Assembly: GCA_028291445.1 (NCBI GenBank)
Contig: JAQGIA010000044.1
Coordinates: 1-5,176, forward strand
DNA from: Belnapia sp.
GTDB taxonomy: Bacteria > Pseudomonadota > Alphaproteobacteria > Acetobacterales > Acetobacteraceae
Direction: 5' to 3'
DNA: 5,176 nt
The notes under the pieces are model-generated. The model ran no database searches. It was not told the DNA's origin and saw nothing but the letters and a program-made list of their open reading frames with translations. Shown here piece after piece: positions 1 to 5,176 of the stretch (positions are counted from its first letter, which is position 1; each line of letters opens with the position of its first letter). The position numbers and the translations under genes were made by a program.

Positions 1-1758
1 CGTCTGGCGCGCGACTACCTGGCCCGGCACCGGCGCGGCATCGCGCTCGCGGTGGTCTGCACCCTGGCGCTGGCGGGGCTGACCGCGCTCTATCCCATCG
101 TCATTCAGCAGGGCTTCGACCGTTTCTCCGCCGGGGATACCAGTATCGCATGGCTCATCCCGCCGGTGATTGTCGCGGTGACCTGCCTTAAGGCCCTGGC
201 GCAATACGGTCAGGCCGTCGCGGTGCAGGCAGTGGTGCTGCGGGTCATCGAGGGGATCCAGGGCGACCTGTTCCGGGCGCTGACCCGGGCCGACCTCGCC
301 AGCGTGACGCAGGATGCCCCGGCCCGGCACGCCAGCCGCTTCACCGTCGATGCCGCCGCCATCCGGGAAGCGCTGACCAAGTCGATCAACGGCGCGGCCG
401 ATGTGCTGACCGTCGCCGGGCTGATCGCCTCGATGGTGTGGCTGGACTGGCAGATGTCGCTGATCGCGGCGGTGATGTACCCGATCGCCATCGTGCCGAT
501 CCTCAAGCTGGGCAAGCGCATCCGCCGCGCCTCGGGCGGCATGCAGGAGCGCATGGGGCAGACCGCTGCCGAGCTGACCGAGAGCTTCGGCGCCGCCCGG
601 GTGATCCGCGCCTATCGGCTGGAAGCGCAGGAGGAAGCCCGCGCCGGCCGCACCTTCGCCCAGTTGCGGGAGGCGCTGTTCGGCATCGCCCGGACCCGCG
701 CCAGCCTCGACCCGATGCTGGAGGCGCTGGGCGGCATCGCCGTCGCCGGCGTGCTGGCCTTCGTCGGCTGGCGGGTGGCGCAGGGGCAGGGGACAGTGGG
801 CGAGTTCACCGGCTTCGTCGCCGCGCTGCTGATCGCCTCCCGCCCGGTGCGGGCCCTGGGGTCGCTGAACGCCGCCCTGCAGGAAGGCTTGGCCGGGCTG
901 TCCCGGGTTTTTGCCGTCATGGACCGGCCGCGCCGGGTGCTGGACGCGGCCGATGCACGCCCGTTGCCCGCCGGGCGGGGCCGGGTGGAGTTCCTCGATG
1001 TCGGCTTCCACTACGAGGGCACCGCCGAGGCGGCGCTGGAGGGGCTGAGCTTCACCGCCGAGCCCGGTGAGACGGTGGCGCTGGTCGGGCCATCGGGGGC
1101 CGGCAAATCCACCGCCCTGGCGCTGGTGCCCCGGCTGCATGACGCGACCTCGGGCGCGGTGCGGCTGGATGGCGCCGACCTGCGCGGGGTGACGCTGGCC
1201 AGCCTGCGCGACGCCATCGCCTATGTCGGCCAGGATGCGGTGATGTTCGACGATACCGTCTTCGCCAATATCGCCTGCGGCCGGCCGGGCGCGACCGTGG
1301 CGGAGGTCGAGGCGGCGGCCGGTGCCGCCGCGGCGCATGAGTTCATCGCGGCGCTGCCGCAGGGCTATGCCACGCCGCTCGGCCCGGCCGGCGGACGGCT
1401 CTCGGGCGGCCAGAAGCAGCGGGTGGCGCTGGCCCGCGCCCTGCTGCGCGATCCCCGGGTGCTGCTGCTGGACGAGGCGACCAGCGCGCTCGATGCCGAG
1501 AACGAGGCGCTGGTGCAGACCGCGCTGGCCCGGCTGCGGCGGGGCCGGACCACCCTGGTCATCGCCCATCGGCTGGCGACGGTCCGCGATGCCGACCGCA
1601 TCGTGGTGATGCAGGCCGGCCGCGCGGTGGAACAGGGCAGCCATGCGGCGCTGATGGCCGAGGACGGGCTTTATGCCCGGCTGGTCCGCACCCAGTTCGG
1701 CGCGCCCGAGCCCCAAACCATCGAGCCCCAAACCATCAAGCCCCAGGCCGTACAGTGA
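1..1758 (+). CDS. MsbA-type ABC exporter half-transporter (permease fused to ATPase), 5' end outside window
   Basis: ATP-driven exporter of the inner membrane, expected to work as a homodimer. The frame is open from base 1, and the residues before the GTG at 52 (RLARDYLARHRRGIAL) look like the usual pre-TM1 segment, so the true start lies upstream; 585 residues are visible and probably only a few are missing. The six-helix membrane domain covers about residues 14-300. The ATPase follows, with A-loop Tyr at 338, Walker A GPSGAGKST from 363, Q-loop Gln 411, signature LSGGQKQR from 467, Walker B VLLLDEATSALD from 487 and H-loop His 523, so it should be catalytically competent. The X-loop glutamate is replaced by Pro 462. 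The tail carries a short PQTIE/PQTIK repeat. The family includes lipid A flippases and drug or peptide exporters; sequence alone does not fix the substrate, so msbA is not assigned. The MFS gene downstream overlaps the stop codon, which suggests one transcript. Confidence 0.95.
   Translation, partial: RLARDYLARHRRGIALAVVCTLALAGLTALYPIVIQQGFDRFSAGDTSIAWLIPPVIVAVTCLKALAQYGQAVAVQAVVLRVIEGIQGDLFRALTRADLASVTQDAPARHASRFTVDAAAIREALTKSINGAADVLTVAGLIASMVWLDWQMSLIAAVMYPIAIVPILKLGKRIRRASGGMQERMGQTAAELTESFGAARVIRAYRLEAQEEARAGRTFAQLREALFGIARTRASLDPMLEALGGIAVAGVLAFVGWRVAQGQGTVGEFTGFVAALLIASRPVRALGSLNAALQEGLAGLSRVFAVMDRPRRVLDAADARPLPAGRGRVEFLDVGFHYEGTAEAALEGLSFTAEPGETVALVGPSGAGKSTALALVPRLHDATSGAVRLDGADLRGVTLASLRDAIAYVGQDAVMFDDTVFANIACGRPGATVAEVEAAAGAAAAHEFIAALPQGYATPLGPAGGRLSGGQKQRVALARALLRDPRVLLLDEATSALDAENEALVQTALARLRRGRTTLVIAHRLATVRDADRIVVMQAGRAVEQGSHAALMAEDGLYARLVRTQFGAPEPQTIEPQTIKPQAVQ
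1708..1749 (+). repeat. 15-bp tandem repeat in the 3' end of the ABC exporter gene
   Basis: Two identical 15-bp units (gagccccaaaccatc at 1708-1722 and 1723-1737) are followed by a degenerate partial third (aagccccaggcc, 1738-1749). The period is five codons, so the frame is kept, and the units encode EPQTI-EPQTI-KPQA at the extreme C-terminus, after the last conserved ATPase helix. The A-rich codons (caa, acc, atc) stand out from the surrounding GC-rich codons. This looks like a recent slippage or duplication event in a tolerant tail. Confidence 0.85.
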
Positions 1759-2975
1759 TGGCAATGCCGCTGAACCGCTGGGCGGAAGTGCTGCTGCTGG
1801 GCCTGGCCCGCATCGCGATGGGCGTGCAGTTCCAGGCGGTGGGCGCGCTGGGGCCGCTGCTGGTCGGGCCGCTGGTGCCGGACTACGCCATGCTGGGCAG
1901 CCTGATCGGCGCCTATTCCCTGGCCGGCGTGGCGCTCGCCTTGCCGGCCGGCTGGCTGCTGGCGCGCTTCGGCGATACCCGGATCCTGCTCGGCGGGTTG
2001 CTGCTGATGACCCTGGGCGGGGTGGTGCTGGCGTTAGCGCCCTCGGGGGCGCCGCCGGGTGGCATCTGGGTTGCGATGCTCGGGCGGCTGGTCTCCGGCG
2101 GTGGCTCCGCGCTGCTGACGGTCGCCTGCACCAAGCGGGTGCTGGACCGCTTTTCCGGCCGCAGCCTGGCGCCGGCGATGGGTGTCCTGCTGGCGGCCTG
2201 GCCGGCCGGCATCGGCCTGGCGCTGGTGGCGTTGCCGGCCTTCGGGACGGATTGGCGGCTGGGGCTGGCGGCCTCCGCCGCGCTTTGCGCCATCGGGCTG
2301 CCGGCGCTGTGGTGGGGGCTGCCGGCGGGTGGCGCCTTGCAGCCGGGGCGGCTGCCGGCGCGGCCGATGCGGCATGAATGGCTGCCGCTGCTGGCGATCG
2401 GCGGGCTATGGGCGACCTATAACGCCGGCTTCGCCGTGGTGCTGGGCTTCGTCCCGGCCTTCCTGGTGGCGAGCGGGGAAACGCCGCAATCGGCCGGGAT
2501 CATCGCCTCCTTCGTCGGCTGGGCCATCCTGCCGCTGCTGCCCTTCGGGGGCGCGCTGGTGGAACGGCTGGGCCGGCCGCTGTGGGCCTGCGGCCTGTGC
2601 ATCGCCGGCACCGGGCTGGCACTGCTGGCGTTGCTGGCCGGGGCGCCGGCGATGGCGACGCTGATCGTCTTCGGCCTGCTTTCGGCGCCGCCGGCGAGCC
2701 TGATCATGGCCATGCTCGGCCGGGTGCTGGCGCCGGAGAGCCGGGCCTTCGGGGTCGGCGTGCACTACACCATGTTCTATGCCGGGATGGCCCTGCTGCC
2801 CCCGGTGGCCGGGCAGTTGCGCGACCTGACCGGGGCGCCGGGGGCACCGATCCTGGCGGCGGTCGGCTTCCTGGCGCTGGCCATCCTGTGCCTGGCGGCG
2901 GTCGGCCGGCTTACCCGGCCGAACCGCCCGGATGGGGCGGCCGGCGCAACAGCAGCAGCCCGCCCAGCGCGATGA
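1758..2975 (+). CDS. MFS (major facilitator superfamily) permease, substrate unknown
   Basis: A 405-residue integral membrane protein of the usual MFS length, with about twelve hydrophobic segments (from about residues 9-31 through 363-387). The loop between helices 2 and 3 carries motif A, G65-W-L-L-A-R-F-G-D-T-R75, and the C-terminal half ends in a GxGVHYTMFYAG...PPVAGQLRDLTG segment common in MFS carriers. It probably moves a small solute by secondary transport; no substrate can be named. The start is taken as ATG 1758, whose A is also the last base of the exporter stop (TGATG), an arrangement typical of translational coupling. GTG 1755 (4-bp overlap) and ATG 1764 are alternatives, and no clear Shine-Dalgarno sequence separates them. 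The 3' end overlaps the convergent EamA gene by 65 bp; the last 20 or so residues form a hydrophilic, Pro/Ala/Arg-rich tail after helix 12. Confidence 0.93.
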   Translation: MAMPLNRWAEVLLLGLARIAMGVQFQAVGALGPLLVGPLVPDYAMLGSLIGAYSLAGVALALPAGWLLARFGDTRILLGGLLLMTLGGVVLALAPSGAPPGGIWVAMLGRLVSGGGSALLTVACTKRVLDRFSGRSLAPAMGVLLAAWPAGIGLALVALPAFGTDWRLGLAASAALCAIGLPALWWGLPAGGALQPGRLPARPMRHEWLPLLAIGGLWATYNAGFAVVLGFVPAFLVASGETPQSAGIIASFVGWAILPLLPFGGALVERLGRPLWACGLCIAGTGLALLALLAGAPAMATLIVFGLLSAPPASLIMAMLGRVLAPESRAFGVGVHYTMFYAGMALLPPVAGQLRDLTGAPGAPILAAVGFLALAILCLAAVGRLTRPNRPDGAAGATAAARPAR

Positions 2976-3798
2976 GCAAGGCGCCGGCCAGGGCCTCGGC
3001 GGGCGGCAGGCGGGCGAAGAGGATGGCATCCATGGCCAGGGCGAAAACCAGCCGGGAGTAATGCCAGGGGGCGATGGCCGAGACCTCCGCCCGGCGCACC
3101 GCGGCCGAAAGCGCCGCCAGCGCCGCCGTCTGCACCGCGGTGAAGACCAGCACCAGCGCCAGCACCGGCCAGGACGGCCAGCGCCAGACCACGAGCGCCG
3201 GGACGGCCAGCAGCACGACTCCGGCGATGGCGCCCTGGACCATGGCATCGTTGGCGTCGGCCACGCCGCGCAGGCGGCGGACCAGCACCTGGTACAGCGC
3301 ATAGGACAGCGCCGCGGCGATGGGGATGAGCGAGGTCCAGCCGAACAGGCTGCCGCCTGGCCGCAGCATCACCAGCATGCCGGCGAAGCCGAGGCCGACC
3401 GCGACCCAGCGGCGCGGGGAAACCTTCTCCCGCAGCAGCAGGGCGCCGCAGGCGGTCAGCAGGATGGGGCCGGAGAAGCCCAGCGCCGAGGCTTCCGTCA
3501 CCGGCAGCAGCGCATAGCCGAAGACGCTGATGGTGGTGGAGGCGATCAGCGCCAGCCCGGCCAGCCGCTGGTCCCAGGCCCGCGGCGGGGCGGCTGCATG
3601 CGCCCAGGCGGTGGCGGGGGAGGGCAGCCGCAGCGAGATCCCGGCGGCGGCGACCAGCACCAGGGCGCTCCGCAGGAAGGTGATCTCGATCGGGTCGAGG
3701 TCGGCGGCCAACAGCTTCGCCAAGGCATAGCCGATGGCATAGAGCAGGTTGCAGAGCAGGGCGTAGAGAATGGCGGTGGTCATCGGCCCCATGCTCAT
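2911..3798 (-). CDS. EamA-family (drug/metabolite transporter superfamily) permease
   Basis: A 295-residue inner-membrane protein with two EamA repeats (about residues 9-147 and 153-286), each expected to hold five helices. The end of repeat 1 has the typical acidic-loop pattern [11 protein letters not shown] (E124) followed by [14 protein letters not shown]. Repeat 2 ends in [16 protein letters not shown] but has no acidic residue at the matching loop (FARLPP). Members export or import small metabolites such as amino acids or nucleosides; the substrate here cannot be inferred. The start is ATG 3798 because the length then fits the family and AGGAC (plus-strand 3806-3810) lies 7 nt upstream; in-frame ATGs at 3792 and 3783 are alternatives. 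The frame stays open upstream to 4059, but that extension is Arg/Pro/Ser-rich and runs antisense to the SMR gene. The gene is divergent from the SMR gene and convergent with the MFS gene, overlapping it by 65 bp. Confidence 0.93.
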   Translation of the reverse strand: MSMGPMTTAILYALLCNLLYAIGYALAKLLAADLDPIEITFLRSALVLVAAAGISLRLPSPATAWAHAAAPPRAWDQRLAGLALIASTTISVFGYALLPVTEASALGFSGPILLTACGALLLREKVSPRRWVAVGLGFAGMLVMLRPGGSLFGWTSLIPIAAALSYALYQVLVRRLRGVADANDAMVQGAIAGVVLLAVPALVVWRWPSWPVLALVLVFTAVQTAALAALSAAVRRAEVSAIAPWHYSRLVFALAMDAILFARLPPAEALAGALLIALGGLLLLRRPPHPGGSAG

Positions 3799-3807
3799 CG
3801 GCCCCGT

Positions 3808-3896
3808 CCTGCGCCTCCTGGAGTTCTGCGGCCGCTGGGGGCCTCGCGCTTCCCGGGAGACTTGCGCTTCCGAGGAGTCGTGCGCTTTCTGGGGCC
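3808..3896. repeat. Imperfect tandem array, 18-bp period, in the divergent EamA/Gdx spacer
   Basis: Three adjacent 18-bp units are clear: ctcgcgcttcccgggaga (3843-3860), cttgcgcttccgaggagt (3861-3878) and cgtgcgctttctggggcc (3879-3896), sharing a TGCGCTT core followed by a C/G-rich part ending in GG. A further unit at 3808-3824 (cctgcgcctcctggagt, one base shorter) matches the second at 14 of 18 aligned positions. The stretch between (3825-3842) and the bases after 3896 fit the period only weakly. The array lies wholly between the two start codons, so it may be a multi-site operator or part of the leader of either gene. It has no spacer structure and is not CRISPR-like. Confidence 0.65.
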
Positions 3897-3920
3897 AAGG
3901 GCGCGCCGGGGAAGGCCGTC

Positions 3921-3926
3921 TGTCAA
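3921..3926 (-). promoter_or_regulatory. Possible -35 box for the EamA gene
   Basis: The minus strand reads TTGACA here, an exact sigma70 -35 consensus, in the right place to drive the leftward EamA gene. A start of transcription near 3890 would give a leader of roughly 90 nt that includes most of the 18-bp array. The weakness is that the expected -10 position, 16-19 nt further, is GC-rich (cgccct/gccctt) with no TATAAT-like hexamer. Treat as a candidate only. Confidence 0.25.
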
Positions 3927-3943
3927 GCCGGGGGACGAATGAC

Positions 3944-4258
3944 ATGGCCTGGATCTGGCTGGCGATTGCCGGCAGCCTCGAGATCGTTTGGGCGGTGCTG
4001 CTGAAGTATACCGAGGGTTTCACCCGGCTTTGGCAGAGCCTGGCCACGGTCTCGGCCATGGCGGTCAGCTTCTATTGCATGTCCCGCGCGCTGCAATTGC
4101 TGCCGATGGGCACCGTCTATGCCGTCTGGGTCGGGATCGGTGCGGCCGGGACGGCGATCTGGGGCATGGCGGTGGAGGGGGACCCGGCCAGCGCCGCGCG
4201 GATCCTCTGCCTGACGCTGATCCTGGCCGGGGTCGCCGGGCTGAAACTCTCCGGTTAG
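3944..4258 (+). CDS. gdx: SMR-family guanidinium exporter (Gdx/SugE type)
   Basis: A 104-residue, four-helix membrane protein that fits the SMR family in length and closely resembles E. coli SugE (now Gdx). Members act as antiparallel dual-topology dimers that swap protons for guanidinium. Visible key residues are G10, the essential proton/substrate-binding E13, W16, S42, Y59 and W62, matching the binding-site residues known for Gdx-Clo, together with the Gdx-like loop [11 protein letters not shown] (19-29) and the helix-3 motif [19 protein letters not shown]. These features separate it from the quaternary-ammonium Qac/EmrE branch. ATG 3944 is chosen because [13 protein letters not shown] aligns with the SugE N-terminus without extension; a weak GGGGGA lies 8 nt upstream. 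A frame extending back to 3770 would run through the repeat array and is rejected. I see no recognisable guanidine riboswitch in the 145 bp upstream. sugE is a synonym. Confidence 0.92.
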   Translation: MAWIWLAIAGSLEIVWAVLLKYTEGFTRLWQSLATVSAMAVSFYCMSRALQLLPMGTVYAVWVGIGAAGTAIWGMAVEGDPASAARILCLTLILAGVAGLKLSG

Positions 4259-4283
4259 GACAACATTGGTATCGGGCTGGGCA

Positions 4284-4430
4284 TCATCGCAGCCCCTTCC
4301 AGACCGCCAGGGCGGCGGCGCTGGCGACCAGCAGCTTGTAGAGGACATCGACCAGCGGTTGCAGCCGCTGGATCAGCGGCTGCGGTGCCGGCAACTGCCG
4401 GGGCGGATCGGGAGAGGATAAATCGGCCAT
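4284..4430 (-). CDS. Small single-helix membrane protein, unknown function
   Basis: I do not recognise a family. The frame encodes 48 residues: a Pro-rich polar N-terminus (about 1-18), a QPLIQRLQPL segment (17-26), then a hydrophobic stretch (about 26-45, containing LYKLLVASAAALAVW) likely to be one membrane helix, ending in KGLR. The codons (mostly CTG, GTC, GCC, CCG, CAG) match those of the neighbouring genes, which favours a real gene over chance. In-frame starts exist at ATG 4430, ATG 4445 (adding MLSFS) and further up at 4490; no strong Shine-Dalgarno decides, though a GGGA sits about 7 nt before 4445. Its stop lies 25 bp from the convergent gdx stop, and it is divergent from sdhC. A perfect 23-bp inverted repeat falls in codons 17-23. 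Without this gene, 4259-4596 would be a 338-bp non-coding gap. Confidence 0.55.
   Translation of the reverse strand: MADLSSPDPPRQLPAPQPLIQRLQPLVDVLYKLLVASAAALAVWKGLR
4361..4383. repeat. Perfect inverted repeat, 10-bp arms with a 3-nt loop
   Basis: The arms are GCAGCCGCTG (4361-4370) and CAGCGGCTGC (4374-4383), separated by GAT. A second, competing pairing uses CCAGCGG (4352-4358) with CCGCTGG (4365-4371). Neither strand has a T-tract after the stem, so it is not a standard intrinsic terminator, although it lies about 100 bp downstream of the gdx stop. It falls inside the small membrane-protein gene, where it encodes QPLIQRL, so part of the symmetry may come from the QPL/QRL codon pattern. 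Confidence 0.8.
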
Positions 4431-4490
4431 GGAAAAGGATAACATTCCTAGGTCCCGGCATGCGAGTCTTCCTTCCACGGTCCCGTGCAA

Positions 4491-4520
4491 TTGACGCTAT
4501 GCCGCACGGCACAATAAATA
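4491..4520 (+). promoter_or_regulatory. Probable sigma70-like promoter of the sdh operon
   Basis: TTGACG (4491-4496) is followed after 17 nt by ATAAAT (4514-4519), or after 18 nt by TAAATA (4515-4520). This is one of the few A/T-rich patches in the window and sits just upstream of sdhC. Transcription would begin near 4527 and give a leader of about 70 nt. The spacer between the boxes contains the short dyad TGCCG-CA-CGGCA (4500-4511), a possible operator. No other comparable box pair was seen before sdhC. Confidence 0.55.
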
Positions 4521-4596
4521 GCCTCAGCGACATAGCCCAAGCGACGAAGCGCGCCCCGACCAACGCGGCGCCCGCACCCCCGGAGTGGATCACCCA

Positions 4597-5043
4597 ATGT
4601 CCATCATGAAGGACAATCGCGAGGCGACCATGGCCGGCCGCCGGTCGGATGGCTCGGCCGTCAAACGGCCGCTTTCGCCGCATCTGCAGGTCTACGACAT
4701 GTTCCAGTTGACCAGCGCTTTGTCGATCGCCGGGCGCATCACCGGCGTTGCCTGGTCCTTCGGCGTGGTGCTGCTGGTCTGGTGGCTGGTCGCCGCCGCC
4801 GCCGGTCCCGAGGCCTTTGCCCGGGTGCAGTGGTTCATGTCCTCCTGGCTCGGCCTGCTGGGCCTGTTCGGTCTGACCGCGGCGGCCTGGTACCATACGC
4901 TGAACGGCGTGCGGCACCTGGGCTGGGACGCGGGCTATGGCTACGACATCCCGACCACCTATCGCAGCGGCAAGCTGGTGCTGGTCGGTACGGTCGTGCT
5001 GACGGTGCTCACCTGGCTCATCGCCATCATCTCCTGGGCCTGA
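4597..5043 (+). CDS. sdhC: Succinate dehydrogenase cytochrome b556 subunit (SdhC)
   Basis: Large membrane anchor of respiratory complex II; with SdhD it binds haem b and the quinone site and holds the SdhAB catalytic dimer on the inner membrane. From ATG 4597 it has 148 residues. Seen: the N-terminal motif RPLSPHLQVY (24-33), a quinone-site motif SIAGRITG with S43 and R47 (E. coli S27, R31), the axial haem ligand H100 in WYHTLNGVRHLGWD (E. coli H84), and D111 (E. coli D95), all at a constant offset of 16. Three helices lie at about 50-69, 84-105 and 127-147. The residue before the Arg is Gly 46, where E. coli has His 30. ATG 4597 has GGAG 11 nt upstream. ATG 4606 and ATG 4630 (preceded by GAGG at 5 nt, giving 137 residues) are alternatives. 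sdhD follows after 12 nt. Confidence 0.95.
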   Translation: MSIMKDNREATMAGRRSDGSAVKRPLSPHLQVYDMFQLTSALSIAGRITGVAWSFGVVLLVWWLVAAAAGPEAFARVQWFMSSWLGLLGLFGLTAAAWYHTLNGVRHLGWDAGYGYDIPTTYRSGKLVLVGTVVLTVLTWLIAIISWA

Positions 5044-5055
5044 GGAACAACGATC

Positions 5056-5176
5056 ATGGCCTCCAACGAACATACCGGCGAAGCGACGCTGCGGTCCTCG
5101 CTCGGCCGCGTCCGCGGCCTGGGTTCGGCCAAGGGCGGCACGCATCACTGGTGGATGCAGCGTGTGACCTCCATCG
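5056..5176 (+). CDS. sdhD: Succinate dehydrogenase membrane anchor subunit (SdhD), 3' end outside window
   Basis: Small membrane anchor of complex II, partner of SdhC in haem and quinone binding. Only the first 40 codons are present. After a polar leader, residues from about 13 read SSLGRVRGLGSAKGGTHHWW followed by MQRVTSI, the characteristic N-terminal block of alphaproteobacterial SdhD before its first helix. ATG 5056 is preceded by GAGGAA (5042-5047) at 8 nt, the best Shine-Dalgarno in the window; it overlaps the sdhC stop, so the two are very probably co-translated. The helices and the haem-ligand histidine lie beyond the right edge. Confidence 0.93.
   Translation, partial: MASNEHTGEATLRSSLGRVRGLGSAKGGTHHWWMQRVTSI

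Noticed and set aside
52..54. GTG at 52 as the true start of the ABC exporter
   Set aside because: The frame is open to base 1 and the preceding residues look like the conserved pre-TM1 segment; starting at 52 would cut into helix 1.
3843..3896. CRISPR-like array
   Set aside because: Units are contiguous with no spacers, diverge from each other, and no cas gene is present.
2932..3942. 336-codon plus-strand open frame, Gln/Gly/Arg-rich
   Set aside because: It lies antisense to the EamA gene, has low-complexity composition with no family features, and arises from the GC-rich codons of the real gene. The same applies to other long open frames opposite the MFS gene and opposite sdhC (for example 4255-5148, minus).
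3770..3943. 58-residue N-terminal extension of the Gdx protein
   Set aside because: SMR proteins begin directly with helix 1; the extension crosses the repeat array and overlaps the start of the divergent EamA gene.
3928..3950. Guanidine-II/III riboswitch suggested by GGGGACGA before gdx
   Set aside because: No complementary C-rich strand follows the ACGA and no second hairpin is present; it also sits right at the start codon.
2911..4059. Longer EamA protein starting at 4059
   Set aside because: The added 87 residues are Arg/Pro/Ser-rich, cross the repeat array and run antisense to the gdx N-terminus; the start at 3798 fits family length and has a Shine-Dalgarno.
4361..4383. Intrinsic terminator of gdx
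   Set aside because: The stem is strong, but neither strand has a run of T after it, and it falls within a likely coding frame.
4429..4494. 21-codon plus-strand frame upstream of sdhC with a GGAGAGG before it
   Set aside because: It is very short, overlaps the start of the opposite small gene and ends inside the putative sdh -35 box, so it could not be translated from that promoter; nothing supports it beyond the purine-rich stretch.

Overview
The window reads as chromosomal DNA of a high-GC alphaproteobacterium. The codons favour C or G at the third position, and the succinate dehydrogenase subunits at the right edge carry alphaproteobacterial motifs (RPLSPHLQVY in SdhC, GRVRGLGSAKGGTHHWW in SdhD). 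Their style suggests Rhodospirillales/Acetobacteraceae, but that placement is from memory and was not tested by a search. No mobile element, tRNA, rRNA or CRISPR array was seen.

Layout. Bases 1-1758 (+) hold most of an MsbA-type ABC exporter half-transporter (membrane domain plus ATPase) that enters from the left edge. An MFS permease (1758-2975, +) follows directly; its start overlaps the exporter stop as TGATG, so the two are probably co-transcribed and translationally coupled. A 10-helix EamA-type permease (3798-2911, -) converges on the MFS gene, and the two genes share their last 65 bp on opposite strands. Back to back with the EamA gene is a small multidrug resistance (SMR) protein of the Gdx/SugE guanidinium-exporter type (3944-4258, +). 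The 145-bp divergent spacer contains an imperfect tandem array with an 18-bp period.

Between the SMR gene and the sdh operon lie a small, probably real gene for a 48-residue single-helix membrane protein (4430-4284, -) and a promoter region with a good sigma70-like box pair. Next come sdhC (4597-5043, +) and the first 40 codons of sdhD (5056 to the right edge), the membrane anchors of respiratory complex II. sdhA and sdhB would be expected to follow outside the window.

The four transporters belong to different families and no shared substrate is evident. Only the ABC-MFS pair looks like an operon; the sdh genes are a separate central-metabolism unit. I did not find a clearly new biological system. 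The points most worth a second look are the 18-bp array in the EamA/Gdx divergent spacer, the small membrane-protein gene with its perfect internal inverted repeat, the dyad inside the sdh promoter, and a few departures from family consensus (X-loop Pro in the ABC ATPase, Gly in the Ser-x-x-His-Arg motif of SdhC).
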